Assembly (NCBI GenBank): GCA_033819885.1
Contig: JAQYUZ010000002.1
Location: forward strand, 248,001 to 312,000
DNA: 64,000 bases
Reading direction: 5' to 3'
Source of the DNA: Microbotryomycetes sp. JL201
Taxonomy: Eukaryota; Basidiomycota; Microbotryomycetes
Positions 36,024-50,708 of this stretch are shown piece by piece (within the stretch, counting starts at the first letter, position 1; each line of letters starts with the position of its first letter). The position numbers and the translations under genes are program-made. The notes under the pieces are model-generated. The model saw only the letters and a program-made list of their open reading frames with translations, was not told the origin of the DNA and did not search any database.

Positions 36024-36231
36024 TTGAAATAGCGTGTTGCTGAAGCCGGTGACATGCCGTTGACTGAAAGCAGAGATAGAAACCTCAAGCTGGGTCACAT
36101 CCTGCCCGCGAACAAGCCCTTCCGCAGCCTTCAAGGACGAGCCGAAAAAACACCAAGAACGATTGCGCACTGCCTGTAGAACCCATATCCAGCAGAACGA
36201 CACGTCGTGACCGGCTGCCTCTAGTCGAAGC

Positions 36232-36949
36232 ATGTCCGGGACGACTCCGCTCAACTTCGCGCCTTGTGAGTCATAAGGGCGCCAAATCTCATGTAGATCT
36301 CATCATGATTGGTTGCAGACGCCGATCCCCCGCCGGTCCTGCCTCAATACAGGCAGCAGACGCAAGCCAGTCCTGTCGCATCGACTTCTGCTTCCTCATA
36401 CCAGTCAGGTGCGGCCGTAGGCAATCTAGGGACGGGTACAAGCTTTTCATCAAGCGGCAATGCTGTCGTTTCGGGACTCGAGACGACTTTAGGGTACGAT
36501 TTAGCACGGTTAGCAGCCCTCGCCTACGCTCTAGGCCCGCTTGGCGCCGCGTTCCTGCTTGTCTTTGAAGTCGAGAACGACTATGCCAGATTTCACGCTT
36601 ACCAAGTCAGTTTGAAAGCCTTGTAACTGGGCTGAGCGAGCGTGCTTCGAATGTGGCTGACGCCGTTTTTAAATAGTCTGCCTTGCTCTGCGGCGCGTTC
36701 CTATTATTTGATGCTATCGCATGGCTCTTACTAGGATCACACTTCATGGAATGGCTGTTCATTCTGATGCAGCTGGTCGCGCTGGCGTGGCTTAGGTGCG
36801 CTACAGCCGCCATCAGAGGGATATGCTTGCATGCGCTGACTACGCACGCTTCCGACAGTCGAAGAGCATATCGGGATGCAGACCTGCTCGACCGCATTTA
36901 CCTGCCTGGTATCGGCCGATTGGCTGAGGATTGGGTGGCGCAAGAATGA
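36232..36949 (+). CDS. Small multi-pass membrane protein (DUF4870/Tic20-like)
   Basis: About 200 residues. The first exon, MSGTTPLNFAP, joins across an intron (36266-36319) to YADPPPVLPQY, then a Ser-rich stretch. The membrane part reads LARLAALAYALGPLGAAFLL, EVENDYARFHAYQ, an intron, SALLCGAFLLFDAIAWLLLG and LFILMQLVALAWL. The phrase with RFHAYQ between two helices is the hallmark of the DUF4870 (Tic20-like) family, typically three or four helices. The C-terminus is cytosolic-looking and ends in WVAQE. Function unknown; a role in membrane transport has only been shown for distant plastid relatives. Confidence 0.65.
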
Positions 36950-37150
36950 GCGGGGGCGACGAGTCTCAAGAATGACTTTGGTATTGTCTGTTAGATAGTT
37001 GTTGTAACATCTTCGTTGGGTATTTTGTCGCTTTGGGCAGCTCTAACGCAAAAGTACCCTCGAGGCCCGAGCGCTCTCGAAGCCGTAGTCCTCCTTCTGT
37101 TCTGCCGCGTTACCCAGCGCGCTCATCTCACCAGCTCGACCGTTCCCACC

Positions 37151-38923
37151 ATGGAGCGAGACTTGAACCAACCGATTGTGATCGACCAAGGGTCTGGCAC
37201 GCTCAAGGCGGGCTTCGCCGGCTCGGATCATCCATCCACGTACTTTCCTTCTTATGTCGGTAAGCTTCTCATTCTTATCAGTTTCTTGGGAGCCTCTGCA
37301 AGTGCCAGAGGAAGACTGGACGCTGACACTACCTCATTGGCGCGGGCTGTCGATCAACAGGCCGGCCGAAACACACGAAGGTCATGGCAGGAGCGGTCGA
37401 AGGCGATACATTCGTGGGAAAGAAAGCACAAGAGCTCAGAGGTCTGCTCAGAATCAAGTAAGGACGGCTACATGGCTTGGCACACGGTCGCCTTGACGCG
37501 TAGCGACGCGCTCTCGCACGGAACATCCTGCAGCGACCTATCACAGCCCTATGCACAGCTAACCAATCATTCACAGCTATCCGATGTCCCATGGAATCGT
37601 CACGGACTGGGATGACATGGAACGGATATGGTCTCACGTGTACACAGAGGAGCTCAGGACCCTATCCGAAGAAGTGAGTCGCCACGATCAAGGCGCAAAA
37701 GTACGAGGCTCAAGCTGCTTGTATCCTCAGCACCCTGTCTTGCTAACCGAGGCACCATTGAACCCAAGAACAAATCGGGAGCAAGCGGCGCAAATCTTTT
37801 TCGAAACGTTCAACGTGCCAGCCATGTACACTTCCGTGCAGGCTATTTTAGCACTGTGAGGAGGATCCAGAGGCTCCGATGACTCGCAACTGATGTGCCG
37901 CCCCACAGCTACGCTTCAGGACGGACGACGGGCATTGTCCTCGACTCTGGCGACGGAGTAACGCACGCCGTGCCCGTGTTCGAGGGATTCTCTATGCCGC
38001 ACGCCATTCGACGAATAGATGTTGCCGGAAGGTCAGTTCCGAGACTGCGCCCACGTCGACCCTTGCTGACGTCCTCCCCGGCTAGAGACGTGACGGATCA
38101 TTTGCAATTGCTTTTGCGCAAGTCTGGATATCATCTGCACACATCGGCCGAGAAAGAGATTGTCAGATCAATCAGTAAGGGGACTTTGTTGTTGCTGCAC
38201 ACGAGGCTAATTTTGCCCAGAGGAGAAGGCATGCTACATCGCACTATCACCAACAAAAGAAGAAAAAGAATCACAAGGGCGGACAGAAGAATTTCGGCTA
38301 CCCGATGGAAACTTGATAAGGGTGAGCTTATGTTGTTGGCCCGCGAGAAGACTTGTTGACCGGACAACTGTACTCGCAGCTCGGGTCAGAGAGGTTCAGA
38401 GCGCCGGAAGTCTTATTCAACCCCGAAATCATCGGCACTGAGTACTCTGGGATCCATCAAGTCGTTGTCGACTCTATTAACTGCGCAGACCTTGACCTGC
38501 GAAAATCCTTATTTGGTAACATCGTTCTCAGCGGCGGGAGCACGCTCGTCAAAGGTCAGTCTGATCACCACGCCCAGGGTTGCTCCTTACTGAAGCTTGG
38601 GACAGGTTTTGGTGATCGATTGTTGCATGAGGTCAAACGACTGGCACTCCGAGACACAAAAATTCGTATCAGTGCACCGCCGGAACGCAAATACTCAACA
38701 TGGATCGGTGGCTCCATTCTTGCAGGCGAGTCCCGATGAGCTGATGAGCAAGAGTTGTCTGGTTGATTTTCGTTCTGCAGGGCTGAGTACATTCAAGAAG
38801 ATGTGGGTTTCGGCGGAAGAATATCAAGAGGGTGAGTCGTCTGGCTCGTCCGGGTCGAGCACTTCACCTGATTTGAAAGGGCTTTGACCAGACCCAGACA
38901 TCATCTTCAAACGCTTTGGGTAA
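37151..38923 (+). CDS. ARP1: Actin-related protein 1 (centractin), dynactin filament subunit
   Basis: Arp1 forms the short filament of dynactin, the dynein cofactor. The ATG begins [20 protein letters not shown]. Nucleotide-binding loops GSGT and [13 protein letters not shown] are present. Other blocks: [49 protein letters not shown]-like sequence, and [15 protein letters not shown] leading into [16 protein letters not shown]. The last exon is [10 protein letters not shown]. The [17 protein letters not shown] form and the [11 protein letters not shown]-like end fit Arp1 rather than conventional actin (which ends in HRKCF). Introns are at about 37260-37358, 37456-37573, 37674-37730, 37858-37909, 38031-38086, 38174-38222, 38322-38380, 38555-38606, 38726-38780 and 38831-38891. 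Confidence 0.9.
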
Positions 38924-38943
38924 TGGTAGCGTGTTGCTGTTGA

Positions 38944-41900
38944 ATGCATCTGTCGTCACTTTGCACAGATTTTGCTGCACCGGATCATCAGCGGCGTGCG
39001 GTGCCGTCGAAAGGAGCCAACAGACTAAGCCGCGGACTTTTCCAGGAGAGAAGCGGTTCAGCTCATGCTTATAGCATTTCCAGTTTCCCGTCAAGGCTGA
39101 GCTTGATGAAGGAATGGTACAGCACCAGCTATGCGGAACGATCTTTCACTCAGCGCATGGTAACGGTTCAGCAAATTGACTCGGACGGCTTCTCTCCTCT
39201 GTCGCCGACAGATACCTCATCTCCTGACAGAACAGGGGACGTCGGGCACTCATTTCATGGATCAATCAGCGCAGAGGTCATTCCACCGCACTTCGGGAGT
39301 TTCGATGTCGTTGTCAAACATAAACTCTCGTATGCGCCCATCACAGTCGTAAAGTGGCGCAGCTCGTCCACTGGCTTATCGATCGTCTGGGCAGATGCAC
39401 CAGGTCAGTTACTGTAGAAGCGTATCACGATCATAAGGCTGATCAAGCGATATTCTGGATCAGGTCCGCTCATTTCGGCCTACACCACCGTGGTGACTGA
39501 AATTACTGACGACTCGGGCCGTCCGCACACTCTCGAGCATCTGACATTCATGGGTAGCCGCAAGTGAGTGCTTTATGTACTACTACGCTGCCTCGAGCAC
39601 TCGATCATGTGAGATATTGTGAGAAACTGCAGCTACCCGTACAAAGGCTTTCTGGACAAGGCGGGCAATCGATGTCTGGCCGACGGCACGAACGCGTGGA
39701 CTGAAGTGGATAATACCACAGTCAGTTTACTATCCCAAGCGTGCGGTGACTTTGACTGATGTTGAACAACGTAGTACACGACCGAGACAGCCAGCGAAGA
39801 AGGCATGCTCGCTCTGTTGCCGATCTATCTCGACCACATTTTTCAACCAACTTTGACGCAAGCTGCATTCGTGACAGAGGTGTTTCACGTCGATGACAAA
39901 GGTCTCGAAGGCGGCGTGGCATTCAGCGAGATGCAAGGGTCGGCTGGTTCTAGTTCCGAGATCATGTCGCGAGCGCTTCACGAGACATTGTATCCGGCTG
40001 AGAACGGCATGCGTTCAGAGACAGGAGGTATGCTCGACGCACTCAGGAAGTTGACGTTGGAAGAAAGTGAGTCTTTCGGTCGCACTTCAATACTTCCCCG
40101 AGCGGATGACCTCATCAATGCTCACAGTCCGCAAATACCATCACACAATGTACGTGCCCCAGAATACTACGGTCGTCGTGATTGGACAGGCAATGCGGCC
40201 AGCGCTGCTTCTGCGTATGTTCTCGAGCAAAGTCGAGCCAATGCTTGCTTCCATCGGTTTGGCAAGAGGACTGCATCCGCCTGGTTGGAGAAGACCGTTC
40301 ATCGAGACGTCGTCAGCTTCCCATCCGCCTCACATTGTCTCAGACGCTACCAAAGTTGTCGAGTACGCCGAGAGCGATGACTCGGTAGGCGAGATTACTA
40401 TCAATTGGGTCGGACCAGGCGCCCGAGATTTCTTGACGAACAAGGCAATCGATGTCATGATAGACTATCTGTGCGGGAGCGACATCTCGCCTTTGGCCGA
40501 CACATTCGTCAACAGCCAGGACCCCGCATGCAGCGGCAAGTGCCACTCCATTCCGTTGAAGGCCTCAGGCTGACAAGGCATCCGCTACGTAGTCATTGGT
40601 ATCGATACCATGTTTCGGGACCCAACAATCCTGTCCTTGTCTGCGTCGTCGGTACCGAGCGCTAAGCTCGATCAGCTCCCAAAAGACATTCAGTCTGCGC
40701 TCGTCAGAATTGCTCAAAAAGGCATCGACATGCGTCGAATGGCCGACATCATTTATCAAGGTCGGCTTGCTGGAAAGCTCGAGGTGGAAAGCATGCCCCG
40801 TCGCTGCATCTCGGCTGCAGTCCGTGCAGGTATTGCAAGATTTGACGGTCTACAGCCCGAATCGCTAATAATGCTTCCCACAGACACCTTGTGGGGTGAA
40901 GAAGATGGATCTGACCTCGAGCATTTCGTCGAGAGCGGCCGGTGTCTTGACGTGCTTGCAAGGTGGACTGCTTCGCGATGGTCTGGACTCTTGAACGAGT
41001 ACGCTCAACGAGTCGCTCAACGTCCTTGCGCTGACTCTGCGTGCCCGACAGTTGGTTTGTGACAAACAAGTCACTCACGATAATTGGCAAACCCAGCAAG
41101 GCGAAGGCCAAGCGCCAAGTTGAAGACGAGAAGCTGAGGGTTCAGCAGACGCTCAAGGCGATGGGCACGAGAGGGGCAAGCATGCACAAGGCCATCTTGC
41201 GCGACGCTGAAGCTCAGAATTTGAAGTCTGCGCCAGCCAGCTTGCTCGAGGCAATTCGGATTCCTGACATGCGCACAATCTCGTGGTTCGATGTCGAGTC
41301 TGCTCGGGCGAAAGGCGTGTCTTCCGTCAACAACCCATTCACCGGTCGCGTCCAAGATTACGTCGATGCCGATCCTGCCGTGCCGCCGTACTTTGTTCAA
41401 TTCGACCGTAAGTATAACCGTTGCTTCCAGTTCGCAATCTCGCTGATGACTACACGATTTCTGTAGACGTCGAAAGCGAGTTCGTGGAGATCCGTGTTGT
41501 CCTTCATGCACCTCCGCCTGCGCACGAGCTCTTGCGCTTGTACATCGACGTAGCTTTGTCTCTGCCAATGATCCGCAATGGCGTCAAACTATCGGTGCGC
41601 TTAACCCGATTTGCCAGTGTCCGTAGTCTCAGCTGATATCGCTTCCTCTACCAGTATCAAGAAGCGACAAAGCAGGTAGAGCACGATCTGCTATGGCGAA
41701 CCGTCGGTACCGAAGGCGAGGGTATGCTCTTTTCGGTGCAAGCCGAACGCTCGAAATACGCCTGCAGTATCTCATGGATGCGCGATATCATTTACAACAC
41801 AATATTCGATCCAGAGCGTTTGATCAATAGCGTCAAAACCAGCATCGCCGAGTTGCCAGCCGCTCGAGAAGATGATGCAGGCTTGGTCAGTGCCGCTCAG

Positions 41901-43052
41901 CAATCGTTGATCTGTCTCGAAGACAGCGTCGAGCACCAAACTGGCATACTCAACGTCATGAAGCAGTGGCCGAAACTGCTGAAACGTCTTGAATCGGACC
42001 CAAAGAGCGTCGTCAAAGACCTTGAAAATCTTCGACACGCAATGACGGACCATCGTTCGATGCGCATCGGAGTCATTGGCAACGTTTTGGCTCTCGACAA
42101 ACCCGTGACAGCTTGGATCGAGAACTTTGCTCGTGTCGAGCCTTTCAAGGTCCGTGCAAACACCACGAACCGAAGAGTTGAATCTCACCGAAGTCTTCTT
42201 GATTTCAGCCAAGCGAACTCGCGCCTATCGTCAAAGGTCGCGACATGCTCACTCCGTTGGGTCGGGAACCTCATGACGAGTTTATTGTTTACCGAAGCCC
42301 GGCCGGAAAGTCAACCTACTCTCGTCACATGTCGAAAGGCCCCAACATCCATCACGTCGACTTTGCCACGCTTCAAATCGCATTGGCCATTCTGAACGCA
42401 ACAGAAGGATTTCTATGGACGGCCGTGAGAGGCGCAGGGCTGGCTTATGGAGCTCATATTGCCCACAGCATCGGAACAGAGACGATAACATTCGTCGTGT
42501 TCAAGTCGCCGGACGCTTTCGCTGCCTTTAAAGCTGCTCGAGATTGCGTGCACAGAATCGTCACTCGCGAGGTGAGTTGAGTTTCGATTGAAGTTCTTGT
42601 CAGTTTTCAAAGCGGCTTGACATTTCTGACGAGCAGACTGCAATCACTCAAGAAATGGTCGACGCAGCAAAGTCAAACTTGGTGTTTGACGCCGTCAAGA
42701 GTGAACCGACCATGAAAGACGCTGCGATTGGTTCATTTGTTGACACTGTATTGCATGATCGACCTCGCCATTTCACACGTTGGTGGTTGGACAAGACTGC
42801 GGTAGGTCTCTTCTGTTCTATATATATATATATATATTTTTTTTTCGCTTGAAAAAGGGGACCGCTCACGAGAACGATTCACTGCAGACTGTCACGTTGC
42901 GAGAGATTGTGCCTGTGATCGAGCGATGGGTCGCGCCAGTGTTTGATGCGGCGACGAGCATTGGGGCTGCTTCTGTTGGCGCGGCAAATTTACCTGCCAT
43001 CCGCGACGCCTTCACAAAGATAGGGTTTCACGTGCGAGTTGAGCGTATATGA
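38944..43052 (+). CDS. M16-family zinc metalloprotease (Sdd3/YOL098C-like)
   Basis: M16 (pitrilysin) peptidases have four homologous domains; here the N-terminal one carries HTLEH (codons 39526-39540), the inverted zinc motif HxxEH, and a downstream Glu in GVAFSEMQGS. Other blocks: GFLDKAGNRCLADGTNAW, YTTETASEEGMLALLPIYLDH, VEYAESDDSVGEITINWVGP and HHVDFATLQIALAILNATEG. The layout and the divergent core match the YOL098C/C05D11.1 group of cytosolic M16 proteins of about 1,000 residues. Start is uncertain: Met codons at 38944, 39106 and 39157 are all in frame, and the conserved part starts near 39285. One intron carries a TA repeat. It starts only 20 bases after the Arp1 stop if 38944 is used. 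Confidence 0.82.
42819..42845. repeat. (TA)9-T9 microsatellite in an intron of the M16 protease gene
   Basis: A run of nine TA units (42819-42836) is followed by nine T. It lies in the intron between TRWWLDKTA and TVTLREIVP, next to the 3' splice site. It probably serves as, or has grown from, the polypyrimidine tract. Confidence 0.85.
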
Positions 43053-43226
43053 TCAAACGCAGCTTGAAGGAGGTCCTGTCAGACTTCAACTCGAGAGTAG
43101 TCCTGCTTTACCTATCTGGACTTTTCAACCAGACGAACTGGGAACCCTCGTTGCAATTACAGACAAACAGACCAGAAAGAGGCTGTGTATACTTTTACGC
43201 AAGCGGGAACAAGTCTGTTGCCATCA

Positions 43227-45967
43227 TCAAAGTCTGGGCTTTGCTCCGAGACCTTGAGCAACTCCAGAGAGGGGTTCGTAATTGTTGCGCATGAGGTGGT
43301 CTGGAACGGCCTCCACGATACGGTTGTGGAGGGCAGACGTGTCCACCATTTCTTCAGTGACGTCCTTGATGCTCGGAGCACCAATCAGGCGCAAGCTACC
43401 GAGGAAAAGCGGTTGTCAGTTTCCAAAGTCTGGCTCACGGTGACGAAAGGAACGCACTTCATGTCCATCTCGTCCTTCAGAATTTGAATGGCGTGCTCAA
43501 CACCCTCTGCTCCGTACGCGCAGTAGCCGTACAAGAGTGGACGACCGAGACCGACAGCAGTGGCGCCCATGGCAATCGCTTTAAGAATGTCTCCAGCTCG
43601 GCGAACACCACCATCAACGCTGAATGACGGTCAGTCCAGTCAGTAGCTGGATGAGAGTGATATGACGTAGACCAGCTCACTAGACTTCAAAGCCGTTCTT
43701 GAGCAAGTCACGCTTTCGCAGTTCTGGCATGACTTCTGCGAGGATCTCAATGCCCGATCGCGCAAAGTCCTGGTGAGAAAGCTGTCATTAGTGAGGGTAG
43801 TAGTGATAGAGCAAGTGAGCGCTCACAAGTTGGCGACCGCCGTGATTGGACAAAACAACTCCGGCGCAACCGGCCTCGGCGGCCAAGACTGCGTCTTCCC
43901 AGCATTGAACACCCTAGAGAAAACATGATCAGTCCATTGCGAACTCAGTCCAGCTGTCTGTTTCGCTCACTTTGAGGATGAGAGGCATTTTTGTGATTGA
44001 CTTGAACCACTCCAAATCCTTCCAGCTCAAACCAGGATCGATGAATGACGAAATGGCGCGTGCGGCACCCTGAGACTTGTCAAAGCTTGTGCCTTGCTGA
44101 ACATTTGAACCAACATCGGCAAATTTCTGACGCATGTCCTTCTCACGTCGACCTGAGAAGTAACAAGTCAGCCTGACCCTTAGTAGTTGACTGTGAGAGC
44201 CCTTACCGAGCTGCGGAGCATCGACCGTAATGAACAAGCCCTTGACGCCACGCTCCTCGGCATGTCTGACAATCTTTTCGGTGATTGCTCGGTCCTGTCA
44301 CGATGCCGCTGTTAGGCCGTTTCAAACACTTTCGACGAGTGCATGGAAACGCACCTTGTTGACGTAGAGTTGCATGAAGAAATTTTGCCCAGGCTTGCCC
44401 TCGTCCATGATTTCATCGAACGAGCAAGACGCAAGTGTTGGAATCATCTGGATAATGTTTTTGCTGGCGCCTGCGCAGAACGACTTAGCCAGCAGAAATG
44501 CATGATCAATGCAGTACGCTCACCTGCACGTGTCAAGCACTTTTCTCCGTCAGGATGTCCGAGGCGACCGAGTGCCGTACTGAAGAGACTTCGGTCAGAA
44601 TGGGCAGAAGCATCCTCGCCCAGGGCAAACTCACGCAGTCATGTAGATCGGCATAGACGTCTGTTCGTTGAAGGATAGTAAGCACTAGGATTATGTCAAA
44701 GAAGCCATGAGTCTCACCGGGATACCCAGTATCGTGGTTGACGTGTCGACTTCAGTTACGTCTCGGAGCACTCTGGGCCGGAACCAGATACGTTGGTATG
44801 CGCCCCTGTTCTCGCGCATAGTGATTTCGTCATCTGAGCCAGACGAATCTGTCGGGAGAGCGAGGGCGTCAATAAGAGTCGGGGCAAGTTTGACGAGTTG
44901 TGCACTTGCAATATGCCCATGCCGCCGTTGGCAATACTGATTTGGCAACAGCCTGGAGATGGCGAGCCGGTCAGCCGGGAATCTTTTTCTGTGTGAAACC
45001 ACCAGACATACTTCAATGTCGTAGAGTGACAGGCACTGGTCAATTGGCGGCTTGTTCTTGATCCGTTCCTGCCTCTCTTTCTCCTCTTGGCTCTCCTCGA
45101 CGACTTCTGCCTTCATGCCAGTCATGTCGACAGGTCCAAGATGTTTATCTTTGGGTAGATATTGCTCCAGCGTTCCGGGCGGATGAATCGGTTCACTAGA
45201 ACAGGCGGCAATCATGAGCTGATTGATCGCCATGGTGAGCGGCTTGCCAGGCATGTGCTTACTCTGTTGAATGTCCATCCAGACAAATGCCCGTTTCGAT
45301 TGACAAGAGATGGTCAGCCTTGTATTCTGCCGACTTTAGCGCACGCGTGTGCGGCGAAATGAGGTCACCTGCGCCACCGGGCCCTTGCGCGCTCGGGCCC
45401 CTCCGGTGCAGGCAGGCAGGCGGGCGATGGTCGATGCAGATCAGAGGCGCACTCACATGCGGCTGTGGCTTCCTTGCCTGCATACTTCATAAGGATGGCC
45501 ATGCCACCGGGGTGCTCCGGTGCAAACTAGGATGCAACGACGCGGATCAGCATTTGCCTTGTCGCGATGGACGGTTTAATTGCACTACGGCATGGGCGCT
45601 GGCCAGACGCAAGATTGCGCAAGACTGACCTCTGTCAAATCATACGCTTCTCCCTGTTGGACGGACACCACCTCGTCAGCGCCACTGCGAGCATTCTCCG
45701 CGCGATAGTCGGCGTTGCCGAGCTACAGTGCCGTCCGTCGACTCGCTGGACCCGTACAAATCACATGGCCTCTCGACTCACCTTGACAATCAACCAGAGG
45801 TTGTCCTTCGTGTTGTGCTTGGCGACCTCGGAATGATGGAGCATTGTGCGCGAGTGAGAGAGCAGGGCAAGAGCTGAACTCGAGGCCGGAGCCACGGCGG
45901 GGCCGAGCGACCGTCTGGGGAAAACAGCAAACTGCATGACAACAAAAACAAGGGGACCCCGGTCCAT
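43227..45967 (-). CDS. CYB2: Flavocytochrome b2, L-lactate:cytochrome c oxidoreductase
   Basis: Oxidises L-lactate to pyruvate in the mitochondrial intermembrane space and passes electrons to cytochrome c. The cytochrome b5 domain reads HHSEVAKHNTKDNLWLIVK, intron, GEAYDLTEFAPEHPGGMAIL, with the HPGG heme ligand. A linker with KHLGPVDMTGMKAEVVEESQ leads to the FMN barrel: WFRPRVLRDVTEVDTSTTI, GLFITVDAPQLGRREKDMR, CAGVVLSNHGGRQLDFARSG, VYVDGGVRRAGDILKAIA and GATAVGLGRPLLYG. Catalytic His and Arg lie in the NHGGRQ block. In-frame Met codons at 45967 and 45937 begin an Arg/Ala/Ser-rich segment (MQFAVFPRRSLGPAVAPASS) before the b5 domain, a good mitochondrial presequence. A later Met is at 45844. 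About ten introns. Confidence 0.9.
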
Positions 45968-46102
45968 ATACTGCAGACAAATACACGTTCCCTTCCGATG
46001 GGCAGAGGCAGTTCAAACATCAGAACCTTTTTCATTCATTCGTGTTCGTCGTCAACCGCCCGACGCCACCGAGGCTATTCGCACGTCTGATGATCGCCGA
46101 AA

Positions 46103-47320
46103 TCATAGCTTGCCAGGCGACACCCCTCGATCAGATCCAGGTGGACTGACAGCACCTGATGGGCTCGGCAGAGCCTTTGCGCCATCGGCACCTTGCCCAC
46201 CAACAGCAAACTCGCCGAGGTAGGCCTTGAAAAAGTTTCGCCACGAAGCCTTGTTCGGAATATGGTGTCCTGACGAGTTTGTGATTTCAGACTTCGAGTC
46301 AGCATCGTACACGAGCGAAGAGCACCGATCTGCCCACTTACCGCCGTCGTGCCATTCGACTCGGGCGTCATCAAATGCGTCGACCAACGGGAGTGACCGG
46401 TCTGCGTCCAACCAAAGCGTCAGATGGACTGTCTCACACATGCACCAGGATCGAGCAAACTCGCCTGTGCCGACGATCGTGTCTCCTCGTCCAAGAATGT
46501 GCAATGACGGCGTTTGCAAAGGCGCTTCAAACATTTGCTTCAGTCTCGGGTCCAGAGGCAAGAATCCGGACGACAAGATGGCAAATTTGAACGGTTTCGG
46601 TGGCCATTTTGAGCCAGGCACAATTGAGGACGCGCTGAAAGCAGGGTGCATCGTCGGGTTCTCTACCAATGCCGTCAAGATCGCCGCACAAGCGGCACCT
46701 GGACAAATCGTTTTCCATGAGCCAGAACATTCCAATTATCACAGGAGAAAGAAAGGGTATTCACCTTGGGAGAAACCCCAGACACCATCGAATGGTCCAT
46801 GCTGCTCCAGCATCATGCGCAAGTACAAAATGGTCTCGTCGAGTTTCAGAAAGTGGCGACTGTCTTCGCGCTGTTCTGCGAACCACCTACGAAGCAGTTT
46901 GAGCATTGACGCAGCTGTTTGTCAAGTCGTGTGTATGCGAGTTGATCTGATGCGTACGTACCATGCCCGGGCAGTCTCCTCCGGCGTTTGCGGGTTCTGC
47001 ACTCATCAAATCAGCTATAGCCGAGCAATCCCAGTGACCAAGAGCATTACAGGCGATGCAGTCGAGTCAAAATCGGCAGACGAATTTGTAGGGAGGTGCA
47101 GAATATGAGTCTAAAGGCGTCGAGGTCGAAACAGGTCAGCGCCGTGCGCCTTTTGCTGCCTGGGCAGCTACATGTTGTCAAAACTGGCACGAACAGGGTC
47201 AATGTAGACAAGTTCCGCCGTGTCCTTGAGTGCGCGCCTGATGGCTCCCATCTTGCCGCTGAGGATGTAACTGTTTTGCGTGTACCCTGGAAGCATGAGC
47301 ACGCGTGGGACTGCATTCAT
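46103..47320 (-). CDS. FSH1-type serine hydrolase (alpha/beta hydrolase)
   Basis: Fungal family of serine hydrolases related to human OVCA2. The start MNAVPRVLMLPGYTQNSYIL matches the family's N-terminal strand and oxyanion loop. The nucleophile lies in VWGFSQGAACAAILTAL (Ser codon at about 46769-46771), split by an intron just after the Gln. The acid and base follow as GRGDTIVG and SGHHIPN. The product ends in a Gly/Pro/Ser-rich tail, PSPSGAVSPPGSDRG, not usual for the family. Four to five introns. The gene lies upstream of, and on the same strand as, flavocytochrome b2, but there is no sign that they are linked in function. Substrate unknown; short acyl esters are likely. Confidence 0.8.
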
Positions 47321-48270
47321 GGTGGGCAGATTTCTGAGACTGAAAGGTGAATCAAACGAATGTCGGGGTGCTGACAGCGAATCGCTGATATTATATATAT
47401 GGGCCGAAGAGGAAGAGGTCACAACGACCAAGTTCACGAGACACAAGCGATGCGTGACTTCTGAGACTAGACTTTAATAGCGATCTGACTCATGCTCCAT
47501 GAACCACTAGACACCCCAGCTCTTGCACGAAACCGGATCCAGTTATGAGCGCCACTCGAGCTGCGCTTGCCCAACCCAGAAATCTGGGGAACCTGCTTGC
47601 TTACCAGCGCGAGAGGGCATTGTCGGTGCCCCACAGGACAGCACTATAATTTGCACAGACAAATGTGCTGCTGACCTTTTCTCGTCATTATGATTGAAAC
47701 TCGCCTGTTGATGCCGATTGTACGAACGCTTTGCTGTTGCTTCGGTTCATCTGTTGGGGGCGCAACGGATCACGTTGCCACGTCAGCATTGTTGTTACGC
47801 TCGAGCCTCTGCCGTGCTTGGTTCCAGCCACACTCGCGCGTCTCGAACGGTTGCCTGCCAGACTTGCCTGATGCGTCGATTTGTCCGCGCGCTGAGACTG
47901 GGCTCCACCTTGATCGGCCGGAGGGGCTTGTTGGTGTCGACTAAGGAGAATTGTGCGATTGATAATCAAAGGGTTTCTTGATTGTTTTACGAGACTCGAG
48001 CTCCGAGATCAAGCGCAAGCCAGCCTTCTTCGCCAGCCGTCTCACCCGGCTTGAAATTTTGCGGAGTGCGGATCAGGCTTGTTGTCCGACGACCTGCACT
48101 TTGACAAAGCCGCGTGCGGTCGAGCAAGACAAGACGAGACGCCAGCTGCACCAGAAGAGCAGCAAGTCGGCGACCAAGTTGGGAGCAGAGCACATTTTCG
48201 TTCAAGAGCAGCACTTGACGCGCGAGCGAGTGCACGAGCCGTTGCGTCGCCCCGAGTCGACTGGCCAGCC
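47321..48270. other. Divergent control region between FSH1-like gene and PKA
   Basis: This 950-base gap contains TATATATAT at 47391-47399, about 70 bases upstream of the FSH1 ATG, a plausible TATA element for that gene. On the plus strand there is a 34-codon open frame from 47546 (MSATRAALAQPRN) and, on the minus strand near 47690-47950, Gln/Ser/Arg-rich open frames without a good start. None resembles a known family. I regard the region as leaders plus promoter, with a small unknown gene not excluded. Confidence 0.3.
47391..47399 (-). promoter_or_regulatory. TATA-like element for the FSH1-type gene
   Basis: TATATATAT lies about 70 bases upstream of the ATG at 47320, in a place suited to a TATA box. 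Similar runs occur by chance in introns, so this is weak. Confidence 0.3.
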
Positions 48271-50401
<2,131 letters not shown>

Positions 50402-50708
50402 AATTACCGAGGCTTGCCCTTACTCTTCATTTCCGCATTTCCTACGATCCACCATATCGCCCACTTTCTCGACCCATTGCATTACTTTCGGGATCCTTCT
50501 CTCGAGTTGACTAGTTTCCTAAATCATCATCCTCGTAGATATATCACATGGGCTTGTGGCATTTTCTCAACCAAGGCAGTACCACCAATTTCTTTCTATC
50601 GAGCTTGATCTCCAATGTCATCCTTGGAATGTCTGTAGCGCTCTGTCTCTATCTCTCTATGTCGTCCGCTTCCTTGTCTGCTTAATCTACGCGCGCATTC
50701 AATACAGA
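50402..50708. other. Convergent 3' region between PKA and the KEN-box gene
   Basis: The region is pyrimidine-rich and contains the two transcripts' ends. No coding segment or RNA gene was recognised. Confidence 0.3.

Noticed and set aside
12590-38923. Dynein light intermediate chain and Arp1 (dynactin) in the same window as a motor gene cluster
   Set aside because: They are 22 kb apart with many unrelated genes between, so this is most likely chance.
42819-42845. TA/T run as a transposon or target-site remnant
   Set aside because: It is a simple microsatellite inside an intron next to the acceptor, with no flanking repeat.
45692-45790. Large insertion in the cytochrome b5 domain of flavocytochrome b2
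   Set aside because: Using the acceptor CAACAG just before GGAGAAGCG removes the extra segment and gives a normal b5 sequence.
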